64,000 nucleotides of DNA from Natronomonas sp. CBA1123 (GCF_009741925.1 NZ_WPCC01000001.1:186001-250000); one strand, 5' to 3'. Positions 49,243 through 58,460 are shown, numbered from the stretch's first letter. Numbers and translations: made by a program. The notes: generated by a model not told the origin, from the letters alone.

Positions 49243-51036
49243 TTACTCGACAGTGACGCTTTTCGCGAGATTGCGAGGCTTGTCTATCGACCGTCCGAGT
49301 TTTGCGGCGGTGTGATACGCCACGAGTTGGAGCTGGACGTTCGTCAGTATCGCCGCGGTCCGTGGGTGCGTCTCGGGGATTTCGAGGACGTGGTCGGCGT
49401 AGCGTGCAACGTCGGATTGCCCGTCCGTAATCGCCACGACGGGCGCGTCGCGGGCTTCGACTTCTTTGACGTTGCCGACCGTCTTGCGTGCGAGTTCGCC
49501 GTCGCCGACGACGGTCGCGAAGACGGGCGTCTCCGAGGTGACGAGCGCCAGCGGGCCGTGTTTCAACTCGCCGGCGGCGAACCCTTCAGCGTGCTCGTAG
49601 GATATTTCCTTCATCTTCAGGGCCCCCTCCAGCGCGACGGGGAAGTTCAGCGACCGGCCGATGAAGAAGTAGGCGTCGCTGTCGAGGTAGGCTTCGGCGA
49701 CGGCTTCGGCCTTCGAGCTGTCGAGGACCTCCTGGACCTGTCCCGGCACGTTCCGAAGCGCGGCGATGACGTCGCGGTCGGCCCCGCCCTCCGTCGCTGC
49801 CTCGGTCAGGAGGTTCAGCGCGGTCTGTTGTCCGGCGAAAGTTTTCGTCGCCGCGACGCCGATTTCCGGGCCGGAACGGATGTAACAGACGTGGTCGCAC
49901 TCGCGGGCCATCGTCGACCCGACGGTGTTCGTCAGCGCGAGCGTCTCGGCACCGCGACGGCGGGCCTCCCGGGTCGCAGCGAGCGTGTCGGCCGTCTCGC
50001 CGCTCTGGGAGACGCCGACGACGATGGCGTCCTCGGCCGGCGGGGGCGAGGTGGCGTACTCGTGGGAGAGAAACGGCTGGGCGGGGACGCCCTTGGCTTG
50101 CAGCAGTTGGGCGCCGTAGATGGCGGCGTGATAGCTCGTTCCCGCAGCGACGAGATGGACCCGTTCGAGGGACAACTCGCCCAACTCCTCTAGGGTGACG
50201 GTCCCGCGGAGTTCGTCGACTCGGCCCTGGAGACACTGCCGGAGGGCACGCGGCTGTTCGTGAATCTCCTTGAGCATGAAGTGGTCGTAGCCGCTCTTGC
50301 CGGTGTCTTCGGGGTCCCACGTCACCGTCTCGATGGATTTCTCGATGGTCCCGCCGTCGACATCGGAGACACGCCAGCCGTCGGTGTCGAGTCGGGCGTA
50401 CTCGCCGTCTTCGAGGTACACCACTTTGTCGGTGAACTCCCGGAAGGCGGGCACGTCGCTGGCGAGATACGTCGCGTCCTCGGCGATGCCGAGGACGAGC
50501 GGCGAGTCGTTGCGTGCGACGAACACCGAGTCGGTGCCAGCGATGACACAGGCGATGGCGTAACTGCCCTCGAGACGACCGATAGCCGCCCGGAAGGCGG
50601 CTTCGGGGTCGGCTCCCGATTCGAGGCTCGCCTCGACGAGATGCGGCACGACCTCGGTGTCGGTGTCGCTGCGGAACTCGTGGCCCGATTCGGCCAGTTC
50701 GTCGCGGAGCGACTGGTAGTTCTCGATGATGCCGTTGTGGACGACGGCAACGTCCCCGGTGCAGTCGCGGTGGGGGTGTGCGTTGCCGTCCGTCGGCGGC
50801 CCGTGGGTGCTCCAGCGGGTGTGGCCGATGCCGACCCGTCCACCGATGTCGGAGGTGCTCAATTCCTCCCGAAGCGCGTCGAGTTCGCCCGACTTCTTGA
50901 CGACCGACACCGAGCGGTCGTCGACCAACGCGACGCCCGCGGAGTCGTAGCCCCGATACTCCAGTTTCGAGAGCCCGTGCAGCAGCGTATCGAGCGTCTC
51001 GTCGCCACGGCCAACACAGCCGATGATGCCACACAT
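49243..51036 (-). CDS. glmS: Glutamine-fructose-6-phosphate aminotransferase
   Basis: A 597-aa GlmS, which makes glucosamine-6-phosphate from fructose-6-phosphate and glutamine, the first step to UDP-N-acetylglucosamine for surface polysaccharides and glycoproteins. The N-terminal Ntn glutaminase begins MCGIIGCVGRG with the nucleophile Cys2 and contains HTRWSTHGPPT. Two SIS domains follow (VGVSQSGETADTLAA and GRSLNFPVALEGALKMKE), ending RNLAKSVTVE. Length is normal for the family. Its start overlaps the end of glmU by one base (TGATG), so the two are co-translated. Confidence 0.95.
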   Translation of the reverse strand: MCGIIGCVGRGDETLDTLLHGLSKLEYRGYDSAGVALVDDRSVSVVKKSGELDALREELSTSDIGGRVGIGHTRWSTHGPPTDGNAHPHRDCTGDVAVVHNGIIENYQSLRDELAESGHEFRSDTDTEVVPHLVEASLESGADPEAAFRAAIGRLEGSYAIACVIAGTDSVFVARNDSPLVLGIAEDATYLASDVPAFREFTDKVVYLEDGEYARLDTDGWRVSDVDGGTIEKSIETVTWDPEDTGKSGYDHFMLKEIHEQPRALRQCLQGRVDELRGTVTLEELGELSLERVHLVAAGTSYHAAIYGAQLLQAKGVPAQPFLSHEYATSPPPAEDAIVVGVSQSGETADTLAATREARRRGAETLALTNTVGSTMARECDHVCYIRSGPEIGVAATKTFAGQQTALNLLTEAATEGGADRDVIAALRNVPGQVQEVLDSSKAEAVAEAYLDSDAYFFIGRSLNFPVALEGALKMKEISYEHAEGFAAGELKHGPLALVTSETPVFATVVGDGELARKTVGNVKEVEARDAPVVAITDGQSDVARYADHVLEIPETHPRTAAILTNVQLQLVAYHTAAKLGRSIDKPRNLAKSVTVE

Positions 51037-52220
51037 CAGCGGACTACCTCCGCGCCGTTGCGAATCCAGCCACTCACGTGGGCGCCCGTCCCGACCGTTG
51101 CGTCGGCGCCGACGAGCGTGCCGGGCATGAACGTGGCACCGCCGCCGACCGACGCTCGGTCAGCCAGCACTGCTCCGAGTCCCTGATTCTCGAACACCCG
51201 GTCGCCGACTCGTACGTCGCTCGGGCCGCCCGGAACGACCGTTCCGGGGCCGATGGAGACGCTCTGTCCGGCGACGCAGTCGACGAGCGTCGACCCGGGG
51301 CCGACCCGACAGTCCGAATCCAACAGCGTGTTCTGCAGCGTCACGTTGCCGCCGACCGTCGCGTTCCGTCCGACCGCTACGTCGGGGCCGACGACGGCAC
51401 TGGCCGCGATTTCGGCGTCGGGACCGACGACGACCGGTCCCTGGAGGGTCGCCTCGGGGTGGACGCGGGCGCTGTCGGCCACCCACACGTTGTCGCTTCG
51501 CTCCGGAAACTGCACGCGCCCGTTGGCGAGTAACTCACGCGTGAGATACAGCAGGTCCCACGGGTACGTCGCGTCGACCCACAGTCCGTCCGTCGACACC
51601 GCCCGAACTTCGCCGTCGTCCATCAGCGTCCCGATGACGTCGGGCAGGTGGAGTTCGCCGTTGCGACGCGGCGTCCGTTCGATGGCATCGAACACCGACT
51701 CGTCGAAGGCGTAGACGCCGGCGTTGATGCGACCGAAGGCGTCGCTGTCGGGTTTTTCGACGAGCGTCGACAGCGTGCCGTCGTCGACCTCGACGGCGCC
51801 GTACCTCGTCGGTGTCGGGTGGTCCAACACCGCCATCGCGGGCGTGCCGTCGAACCCCTCGAGAACGTCGGCGACGATTCGCTCGTCGATGACGCGGTCG
51901 CCGTTCAGCACCAACACGGGTCCGTCGGTCTCCGGAGCGGCCTGCTGGAGGGCGTGACCGCTCCCGAGTTGCTTCGTCTGGTGGACGTACGTGATGGGCA
52001 CGTCGCGGTAGGAGGGTCCGAAGTGCTCTTGGACGCGTTCGCGCTGGTAGCCGACGACGAGACAGAGCCGTTCGATGCCGCAGTCGACCAACACGTCGAG
52101 GACGTGTTCGAGAATGGGGCGTCCGGCGGCGGGAAGCATCGTCTTCGGTCGGTTGAAGGTCAGCGGCCGCAGCCGCGTCCCCTCCCCCGCTGCGAGGACG
52201 ATGCCGGTCGTGATGTCCAT
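51036..52220 (-). CDS. glmU: GlmU-like sugar-1-phosphate nucleotidylyltransferase
   Basis: A 394-aa bifunctional-type enzyme. The N-terminal nucleotidyltransferase domain has VLAAGEGTRLRPLTFNRPKT, the product loop VLNGDRVID and TYPWDLLYLT. The C-terminal third (about 255-394) is a left-handed beta-helix of hexapeptide repeats (ATLQGPVVVGPDAEIAASAV), the acetyltransferase part. Together they form UDP-GlcNAc from glucosamine-1-phosphate; the same family also holds glucose-1-phosphate thymidylyltransferases. The operon with glmS supports the GlcNAc role. TATA-like GATAGTTTCAACC about 30 nt upstream supports ATG 52220. Confidence 0.9.
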   Translation of the reverse strand: MDITTGIVLAAGEGTRLRPLTFNRPKTMLPAAGRPILEHVLDVLVDCGIERLCLVVGYQRERVQEHFGPSYRDVPITYVHQTKQLGSGHALQQAAPETDGPVLVLNGDRVIDERIVADVLEGFDGTPAMAVLDHPTPTRYGAVEVDDGTLSTLVEKPDSDAFGRINAGVYAFDESVFDAIERTPRRNGELHLPDVIGTLMDDGEVRAVSTDGLWVDATYPWDLLYLTRELLANGRVQFPERSDNVWVADSARVHPEATLQGPVVVGPDAEIAASAVVGPDVAVGRNATVGGNVTLQNTLLDSDCRVGPGSTLVDCVAGQSVSIGPGTVVPGGPSDVRVGDRVFENQGLGAVLADRASVGGGATFMPGTLVGADATVGTGAHVSGWIRNGAEVVR

Positions 52221-52313
52221 ACCGACGGGTCGTTGCCGCCCCGGTTGAAACTATCGGCGGAGCGCGGCTTCCGCGAGCGATACACACAGCAGGCTCCCGA
52301 CCGTACCGTCGGT

Positions 52314-52514
52314 ATGGCCGACGACGAATATCCGCGGGAACCACCCGAGGACGTGCCGCCGGAACACCACGACCGAGCGCGGGAGCTCCAGCTCGAACTG
52401 CTCGTCCTCGAAGCGCGCCTCGAGTCGGCGAACTTCGAAGACAAGGAGGCCTTCCGACGAGCGATACGTACGCGCCGCGAGGAACTGGACGGACTCCGAA
52501 CCGGTAGCGGCTAA
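52314..52514 (+). CDS. Small haloarchaeal protein, helical (66 aa)
   Basis: A 66-aa acidic protein starting MADDEYPREPPEDVPPEHHD, followed by a long helix (ARELQLELLVLEARLESANF, about 22-41) and a basic/acidic tail with RRAIRTRREELDG. It probably forms a small helical hairpin. It is divergent from glmU and 71 nt before the pus10 start. No family name is certain; small proteins of this type are common beside tRNA-modification genes in haloarchaea (weak memory). Confidence 0.65.
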   Translation: MADDEYPREPPEDVPPEHHDRARELQLELLVLEARLESANFEDKEAFRRAIRTRREELDGLRTGSG

Positions 52515-52585
52515 TCGGCCGGACGGGACAGGCGGTACCGTCGTGGATGGCAAGCGTGTTACCGTCGCGGCACCGACCGGGCCGT

Positions 52586-53833
52586 ATGAGCCTCATCGAC
52601 GACGCCCGCGCGCTGCTCGCGACCGGGCCGCTGTGTGACGCCTGCCTCGGGCGGCCGGTCGCCGACCGCAGTTTCGGGCTGACCAACGCCGAACGCGGGC
52701 GGGCGCTCCGAACCGCCGTCGCACTCGACGACGACGACCCCTTCGAGGAACCCGACGCCGACTGCTGGGTGTGTGAGGGCATCTGTGACCGCTTCGACGA
52801 GTTGGCCGACCGCGTCGTCGAGGCGCTCGGCGAGACCGAACTGTACACCTATCAGGTCGGCACGCGCATCCCACCGCTGGTCGAGGAAAACGAGCGACTC
52901 CTGCGACTCGATGCCGGCTTCGAGGAGGACGCCGGCGAACCGCTGAAAACCGAGGTGAATCGCGAGGTCGGTCGTCGCGTCGGCGCACGACTCGGCGCCG
53001 AGGTCGACTTCGAGCGCCCGGACGTACAGTTCCTCATCGACCTCGCCAGCGAGGACGTCGACGTCGAAGTCCAGCGCAACTCCGTGACGATTTACGGCCG
53101 CTACCGGAAACTGCAGCGAGACATTCCCCAGACGGAGTGGGAGAAGTTCGACGAGAGCGTCGAGGAACTGGTCGCACCGCCGTTTCTGTCGGCGTTCCGG
53201 GGTACCGAGGCCGTCTTCCACGGCGCCGGGCGGGAGGACGTCGACGCACTCATGCTCGACTCCGGGCGGCCGTTCGCGCTGGAAATCAAACAGCCCCGTC
53301 GACGGGACGCCGACCTCGAGGAACTCGCCGACGCCGTCAACACCGGTACCGACGGCAAGGTCGAGGTGACCGACCTCGCCTTCGCCACCTACGACACCGT
53401 CGAGCGCGTGAAGGAACACGACGCGACGAAGACCTACCGGGCGACCGTCGACTTCGACGACTCCGTGTCGGAGGCCGACTTCGAGGCGGCGCTGGCCGAG
53501 TTGGACGGCACCACCGTCGAACAGCGGACGCCGCATCGAGTCTCCCACCGGCGTGCGGACCTCGTTCGGGAGCGCACCGTCCTCTCCATCGACGGCACGC
53601 TCGAAGACGACCTCACGGCGACCATCGACGTCCACGGCGAGGGCGGCCTCTACATCAAGGAACTCATCAGCGGCGACGAGGGCCGCACCGAGCCGAGTCT
53701 GACCGGCCTGCTCGGCGTCGGGGCGACCGTCCGGGCGCTCGACGTCATCGACGTACAGGGCGTCGATGAACCGTTTCTCACCGAGGAGTACGAACTCGAA
53801 CGCGACGGCGACCCTGTCACGGGTGCGCCGTAA
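52586..53833 (+). CDS. pus10: tRNA pseudouridine synthase Pus10
   Basis: A 415-aa archaeal Pus10, which makes pseudouridine at tRNA positions 54 and 55. The N-terminal zinc/THUMP part has CDACLGR and CWVCEGIC. The catalytic domain carries GREDVDALMLDSGRPFALEI with the conserved Asp, GRYRKLQRDIPQTEW, and the later YIKELISGDEGRTEPSL. ATG 52586 is chosen because CDAC follows soon and upstream residues are not conserved. The gene is probably monocistronic or ends before the response regulator at 53903. Confidence 0.92.
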   Translation: MSLIDDARALLATGPLCDACLGRPVADRSFGLTNAERGRALRTAVALDDDDPFEEPDADCWVCEGICDRFDELADRVVEALGETELYTYQVGTRIPPLVEENERLLRLDAGFEEDAGEPLKTEVNREVGRRVGARLGAEVDFERPDVQFLIDLASEDVDVEVQRNSVTIYGRYRKLQRDIPQTEWEKFDESVEELVAPPFLSAFRGTEAVFHGAGREDVDALMLDSGRPFALEIKQPRRRDADLEELADAVNTGTDGKVEVTDLAFATYDTVERVKEHDATKTYRATVDFDDSVSEADFEAALAELDGTTVEQRTPHRVSHRRADLVRERTVLSIDGTLEDDLTATIDVHGEGGLYIKELISGDEGRTEPSLTGLLGVGATVRALDVIDVQGVDEPFLTEEYELERDGDPVTGAP

Positions 53834-53902
53834 ATCGCCCGCGACCGGGGATTTATTAGGAATCAACGCCCTACACCGTTATAACCGGTTTCACGGTTTC
53901 AC

Positions 53903-54460
53903 ATGAGCGAAGACGTCATTCTCGTCGTCGAGGACGAGCAGGATTTAGCGGACCTGTACAGTGGGTGGCTTTCGGAACGATATCCGGTCCGCGTAGCCAA
54001 CGACGGGTCGGAAGCCCTCGAAAAGTTCGACGAGGATGTCGAGGTCGTCCTCCTGGACCGACAGATGCCCGGGATGGACGGCGCTGCGGTCCTGAAACTC
54101 ATCCGGGACCGCGACCCCGACTGTCAGGTGGCGATGGTCACCGCAGTCGAACCCGACGTCGACGTCGTCGACATGGGATTCGACGCCTACATCACGAAAC
54201 CCGTCCGCGAGGAGGAACTGTTCGACCTCGTGAACCACCTGCTGCACCGGCGGGTGTACGACGACAACGTCCGCGAGCTGTTCGCAGCCATCTCGAAGCA
54301 AATCGCCCTCGAGAACCAACACGAGCCCGAAGAACTCGCCGAGGACCCCCAATACCAGTACTTGCTCGCGAAAATCGACAAACTCCGCGCCGAAACCGTC
54401 GACCTCGCCGAACAGTTCGACGACGAGGAGTTCCGAACGGCGCTGGCGGCGCTGCAGTAA
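53903..54460 (+). CDS. HalX-domain response regulator
   Basis: A 185-aa response regulator. The receiver (about 3-118) shows VVEDEQD (acidic pocket), phospho-acceptor Asp52 in LLDRQMPGMDG, Thr in MVTAVEP and KPVREEEL with the conserved Lys. The C-terminal part (about 122-185) is a HalX domain, a haloarchaeal helical module of unknown output. No histidine kinase is next to it. A TATA-like GTTATAACC lies about 22 nt before the ATG; the segment GGTTTCACGGTTTCAC between has two direct repeats but no 11-bp phasing. Confidence 0.88.
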   Translation: MSEDVILVVEDEQDLADLYSGWLSERYPVRVANDGSEALEKFDEDVEVVLLDRQMPGMDGAAVLKLIRDRDPDCQVAMVTAVEPDVDVVDMGFDAYITKPVREEELFDLVNHLLHRRVYDDNVRELFAAISKQIALENQHEPEELAEDPQYQYLLAKIDKLRAETVDLAEQFDDEEFRTALAALQ

Positions 54461-54510
54461 CACGACGACGCTGACGACTGTTTTATGTCGCTCGCCTTCG
54501 AGCGACCGCC

Positions 54511-55143
54511 ATGGAGTTCGGCGTCGACGAGGCCGGCAAAGGCCCAGTCCTCGGGTCGATGTTCGCCGCGGCAGTGCAGGCGCCGAGAGAGGCCCTCCCC
54601 GACGGCATCGACGACTCCAAGCGACTGAGCGACACGCGCCGCGAGGAACTCGCCGACCGACTCCGTGGGGACGACCGCATCAGCGTCGGCATCGCCGAAA
54701 TCACGCCCGAGCGCATCGACGCGGGCAACATGAACGATCTCACCGTCGCCGCTCACGCCGAGGCACTCGCCGAGGTGGCCGAGGACGGCGACGCCGGACT
54801 GTGTGATGCCGGCGACGTAGACGCCGACCGCTTCGCCTCGCGGGTCGCCGACCGACTCGATGCCGAAGTGAGCCTCGGCGCCGAACACCGCGCCGACGAG
54901 TCCGACGAGCTGGTCGGCGCGGCGAGCATTCTCGCCAAGAGCACCCGCGAGCGCCACGTCGCCACGCTCGCCGAGCGCTTCGGCGACGTGGGCAGCGGCT
55001 ACCCCTCGGACCCGACGACGCGGACGTTCTTACGAGAGTACGTCGCCGAGACCGGGGCGCTGCCCGACTGTGCCCGGCGGTCGTGGTCGACCTGTGAGGA
55101 CGTTCTCGCCGCGGCCGAACAGTCCGCACTCGACGAGTTTTGA
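54511..55143 (+). CDS. rnhB: Ribonuclease HII
   Basis: A 210-aa RNase HII, which removes RNA from RNA-DNA hybrids and misinserted ribonucleotides. The catalytic acid motif DEAGKGPVLG is at 6-15, followed by IAEITPERID, GDVDADRF and GAASILAKSTRERH with its further acidic residues. Length is normal for the archaeal enzyme. It is 50 nt downstream of the response regulator and on the same strand; a DUF2240 gene follows. Functional link to the neighbours is not obvious. Confidence 0.93.
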   Translation: MEFGVDEAGKGPVLGSMFAAAVQAPREALPDGIDDSKRLSDTRREELADRLRGDDRISVGIAEITPERIDAGNMNDLTVAAHAEALAEVAEDGDAGLCDAGDVDADRFASRVADRLDAEVSLGAEHRADESDELVGAASILAKSTRERHVATLAERFGDVGSGYPSDPTTRTFLREYVAETGALPDCARRSWSTCEDVLAAAEQSALDEF

Positions 55144-55198
55144 CGACGTTCGATTGGAGACCGACGGCTATTTCTCGCCGCCGCCTCACTCCGCGGCC

Positions 55199-55639
55199 AT
55201 GAGTCTCCGGACGGCCGTCGCGGCGCCGTTTCGTCAAGCCGGGAGCCGCGAGATGGGGGAAAGTGCCTTCGTCGTCGCGCTGTCGCTGGACCGCGATTGG
55301 TTCTCGCCCGACCAGGCCAAGCGACTGGTCGACGTGGCCGCGAGCGAAGGGCTCCTCGAACGCGACGACGGGGAGTTGCGGGTGTCGTTCGAGCCCGGGT
55401 CAGTCGATATCCCCGAGGGGTTCACCCCCGAGGAGTCCATCCTCCAGGAGCGCTCGACGTTCGAGCGCGTCCTCGACGCCTTGGTCGATGCCGGCCACGA
55501 CAAACAGGAGGCCGTCGCCGCGGTCAACGGCCTCCAGTCGGAGTTAGGCGTCACTATCGAGGCCGCTGCGGTGCTGTACGCACACCGCAACGCCGTCGAC
55601 GTACAGCAACACGCCGAGACGGCGCTGGGTGAACTGTAA
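55199..55639 (+). CDS. DUF2240 family protein
   Basis: A 146-aa protein of the archaeal DUF2240 family: MSLRTAVAAPFRQAG, FVVALSLDRDWFSPDQAKRL, VSFEPGSVDIPEGFTP, and a long C-terminal helix region. It looks like a small winged-helix-like and helical protein, possibly DNA- or RNA-related given the conservation in archaea. Its stop overlaps the start of the next gene (TAATG), so the two are co-translated. Function unknown. Confidence 0.78.
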   Translation: MSLRTAVAAPFRQAGSREMGESAFVVALSLDRDWFSPDQAKRLVDVAASEGLLERDDGELRVSFEPGSVDIPEGFTPEESILQERSTFERVLDALVDAGHDKQEAVAAVNGLQSELGVTIEAAAVLYAHRNAVDVQQHAETALGEL

Positions 55640-56043
55640 TGGTCGAAGACGAAACCACCGATGGCACGCGAATCGCGCAACTGCTCTCCTCGGAGATACA
55701 CGGCCACGAACGCGGTAGCCTCGGGTTGCTCTCGGTGGTCGATGCCGACCCCGATGTCAAACCCGAGGAATTCGGCGCCTTCGCCTACGGCGTGGCGTTC
55801 GAAACCGACGACGAATCGCGCCGAATCGCCGAGGTGTACATTCATCCCGACCGTGCCCGCGTGGAGTTCCTCGCCGGCGTCGAGACAGCCACCGAAGCGG
55901 CCGACGGAGAGGGCCTTCGCGTCCGACCGAAGGCCGTCGACCCGCCGCGAACGCTCGTCTTCGTCGAGAGCGGCGCGGAAGTGAAGCGGGCACTACGCGT
56001 CGTCCGTACCGTCGCCGACCAACTCCGTGAGGAGAGCCGGTAG
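55639..56043 (+). CDS. Conserved haloarchaeal protein (134 aa)
   Basis: A 134-aa acidic cytoplasmic protein with mixed alpha/beta pattern: RIAQLLSSEIHGHERGSLGLLS, GVAFETDDESRRIAEVYIHP, RTLVFVESGAEVKRALRVV. No motif known to me. It is translated with the DUF2240 gene upstream (TAATG overlap) and its 3' end overlaps the HAD gene on the other strand by 51 nt, which is tight but within normal limits for haloarchaea. Function unknown. Confidence 0.7.
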   Translation: MVEDETTDGTRIAQLLSSEIHGHERGSLGLLSVVDADPDVKPEEFGAFAYGVAFETDDESRRIAEVYIHPDRARVEFLAGVETATEAADGEGLRVRPKAVDPPRTLVFVESGAEVKRALRVVRTVADQLREESR

Positions 56044-56685
56044 CGTCGGCAGTTCTTCCCGTGACAGCGACGCGTCGGCGTCGGGATGGACCGCCGGCCC
56101 GCCGTCGTAGGTCACCTGTATCGCGAGGAGGCCGGCCGCGGCGGCACCCGCGACGTCGCGGTCGGGGTCGTCGCCGACGTAGGCCACCGCCTCGGGAGCG
56201 ACATCAAGGGCGTCACACAGCGACGCGAAGGCGGCGGCGTCGGGTTTCGGCGCGCCGAGGGCGCCTGTGACGAGGATTTGGTCGAACGAGTCGGTCCACC
56301 CCAGCCGCCGGAGTTTGTCCCGCTGGGTTCGGTCCGGACCGTCCGTCAGCAGGCCGACCCGGTAGCGCTCGCGAAGCCGCTCGACGGTCTCTGCGGCGCC
56401 GTCGACGGGGGCCATCGCCTCTCCGACGGCCGCGCGGTAGGCGCGAGTCACCGCCGGAGCCTGCTCGCCGACGAGCGCCTCGAACACCGGCCGTCGGCTC
56501 TCGGTGCCGCTGTGTTCCCGGTGGGCCGCGAGGTAGTCCTCGCGGTCGAAATCGAGTGCCACGTCGGCGCGGTCGGCGGCCTCGGCCAGGAGCGTCTCGC
56601 GGTCGCGGGCCGTAACCGCGAGCGTGTCGTCGAGGTCGAAGGCGACGGCGCGAAGCACGACCGACCGTAGCGGCCCCGGCGACAT
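55993..56685 (-). CDS. HAD-superfamily hydrolase
   Basis: A 230-aa haloacid-dehalogenase-superfamily phosphatase. The motifs are FDLDDTLAV (catalytic Asp pair), LLTDGPDRTQ (motif II), the Lys in GALGAPKPDA (motif III) and YVGDDPDRDVAGA (motif IV). A cap domain lies between motifs I and II. It resembles phosphoglycolate-phosphatase or 5'-nucleotidase-like members; substrate unknown. The start at 56685 (MSPGPLRS) is a best guess. A 51-bp antisense overlap with the gene at 55639 occurs at the 3' end. Confidence 0.86.
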   Translation of the reverse strand: MSPGPLRSVVLRAVAFDLDDTLAVTARDRETLLAEAADRADVALDFDREDYLAAHREHSGTESRRPVFEALVGEQAPAVTRAYRAAVGEAMAPVDGAAETVERLRERYRVGLLTDGPDRTQRDKLRRLGWTDSFDQILVTGALGAPKPDAAAFASLCDALDVAPEAVAYVGDDPDRDVAGAAAAGLLAIQVTYDGGPAVHPDADASLSREELPTLPALLTELVGDGTDDA

Positions 56686-56760
56686 ATAGGAGTCGGCTCC
56701 GGACAGCTCCCGAGCGGGCGGAACGGCAGCGTTTTGCCCCACCGCCGCAACGCGCCGACA

Positions 56761-57571
56761 ATGAGCTTCTTCGACGACCTCGCCGCACGCATCGAGTCGA
56801 CGAACAGCGTCGTCTCCGTCGGCTTACGACCCCGACCCCGACCGACTGCCCGACTTTCTCGATTCGGACCTCCCGCGGTGGGCGTTCAACCGCCGAATCA
56901 TCGACGCCACCCACGAACACGCCGCCTGCTACAAGCCCAACGCCGCCTTCTACGAGGACCCAGACGGCTGGCGGGCCTTAGAGGAGACCGTCGCCTACGC
57001 CCACGGCAAAGGCGTTCCCGTCCTCCTTGACGCCAAACGCGGCGACATCGGCAACACTGCCCGACAGTACGCCGACCTGCTGGACGACGACGGCCTCGCG
57101 GTCGACGCGATGACCGTCAACCCCTACATGGGCCGAGACACCCTCGAACCGTACCTCTCGAAACCCGAAAAGGGGGTCATCGTCCTCTGTCGGACCTCCA
57201 ACTCCGGCGGTGCGGACTTTCAGAACCTCGAAGTCGGCAACGGCAAATCGCTGTACGAGTACGTCGCCCAGCGCTGTGCGGAGTGGAACGACAACGACAA
57301 CGTCGGCTTGGTCGTCGGCGCGACGGCTCCAGAAGAACTCGAATCCGTCCGGGAACTGGTCGATTTGCCCTTCCTCGTCCCCGGCGTCGGCGCACAGGGC
57401 GGCGACGCCGAGGCGGCCGTCGAGTACGGCCTCGCCGACGGCGTCGGGCTGGTCAACTCCTCTCGGGGCATCATCTTCGCAGGAGAAGGTGCCGACGACG
57501 AAACGTCGTACTTCAACGCCGCGGGAGCGGCGGCCAAACGGCTCAAGAAACGGCTGAATCAGTACCGCTGA
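56761..57571 (+). pseudogene. pyrF: Orotidine 5'-phosphate decarboxylase, frameshifted
   Basis: PyrF, the last step of UMP synthesis, with its reading frame broken once. From ATG 56761 the frame gives MSFFDDLAARIESTNSVVSV, then goes out of frame at about 56825-56828 (GGCTTACGAC). Removing one base (the C at 56827, giving VGLDPDPDRLPDF, or one T) restores the family sequence: WAFNRRIIDATHEHAACYK, the catalytic LLDAKRGDIGN and VLCRTSNSGGADF, through to LKKRLNQYR at 57571. Everything else is intact. A real knock-out would block pyrimidine synthesis unless another copy exists, so sequencing error is the more likely explanation. Confidence 0.85.
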
Positions 57572-57598
57572 CCGGCGGTCGGTCGACTGTCGTTTGGC

Positions 57599-57808
57599 TC
57601 AAAATCGATACTCGTCGACCCCGTCGGGGTACTCCCGTTCCTCCCGGTCGGAGTCGTCGGCCGGTCGGTCGCCCAGTTCGGCGAGACAGTCGGTACACAG
57701 CCCACTCGTCCGGTCGTAGTGTTCCGCACACACCAACCGGCCACAGCGGTCACAGCCGTCCTCGACCGTCTCGGACTCACAGATTTCACAGAGTCCAGCG
57801 ACGCTCAT
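57599..57808 (-). CDS. Small HIT-type zinc-finger-like protein
   Basis: A 69-aa protein with closely spaced Cys/His ligands: GLCEICESETVEDGCDRCG, then LVCAEHYDRTSGLCTDCLA. Spacing of the pairs suggests two zinc ions in a cross-brace like a HIT or MYND-type finger. The C-terminal 20 residues are acidic and likely disordered. Placed between pyrF and the DnaJ-like gene, on the opposite strand. It could be a nucleic-acid- or protein-binding adaptor. The finger is visible; function is not. Confidence 0.78.
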   Translation of the reverse strand: MSVAGLCEICESETVEDGCDRCGRLVCAEHYDRTSGLCTDCLAELGDRPADDSDREEREYPDGVDEYRF

Positions 57809-57878
57809 ACACCACCTTGTGTGTCTATCCCCCTAAAGCAATCCCCGAATTTACGGTGTCCGGGAACGTATTGTGGGT

Positions 57879-58414
57879 GTGCAAAAAGAGCGGCTCGTCC
57901 TCGGTCTCACCGTCGTCTTCGGCGCCATGACGGCGCTGGTGTTACTGTTGAGCGTCGCGCTCGTCGAGCCGGTGCTGTTCTTCGTGGCGCTGCCGCTCGG
58001 CGCCGCCGCCTACATGTTCTGGTATCAGTCCTCGGGGAAGCTCCGGGAGCGCGTCGCCCGCACACAGCCGGGGGCCCGCAGCACCGGCGAGGGCCGAGGG
58101 GGGGTTCGGTGCAGGCCCCCCGAAGCGGCTTCGAGAGCGCACGCGGCCAGCAGGCGCGCGAGGAATGGGAGCGCCGCCAACGCCAACAACGCCAGCGCCA
58201 GCAACAGAAACGCCGGCGACGGGCGGATGTCGGTCCGTCGCCCGGACTCAGTCGCGCCGAAGCCTACCGCCGATTGGGGCTGGACACCGACGCCGACGAG
58301 GGCGAAATCAAACGCGCCTACCGGGAACGAATCAAGGAGGCTCATCCCGACAGAGGTGGCGACGAGGCGGAGTTCAAGCGGCTCACTGAAGCCTACGAGA
58401 CGCTGACCGAGTAG
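57879..58414 (+). pseudogene. Membrane-anchored J-domain protein, two frame breaks
   Basis: A DnaJ-like membrane protein whose halves lie in different frames. The N-terminal half starts at GTG 57879 (TATA-like GAATTTACGG 27 nt upstream) with two membrane helices (about residues 5-50). The C-terminal half has an Arg/Gln-rich helix and the J domain: AEAYRRLGLDTDADEG, EIKRAYRERIKEAHPDRGG with its HPD tripeptide, then LTEAYETLTE. Removing one G from the G7 run (58098-58104) and one C from the C6 run (58116-58121) restores one continuous family-like frame. Two homopolymer errors so close point to sequencing or assembly artefacts rather than decay. Confidence 0.8.
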
Positions 58415-58460
58415 GCCACGAGTCGAAGCCTCCTTAACAACCCTCCCCGTTTTCGTAGCC

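Noticed and set aside
53887-53902. GGTTTCACGGTTTCAC before the HalX regulator as a regulon site
   Set aside because: Half-sites are 8 bp apart and lie between the TATA element and start codon, unlike the phased sites.
56820-56830. Programmed frameshift in pyrF
   Set aside because: No slippery sequence or downstream stimulatory structure is visible, and programmed shifting in pyrF is not known to me. Sequence error is simpler.
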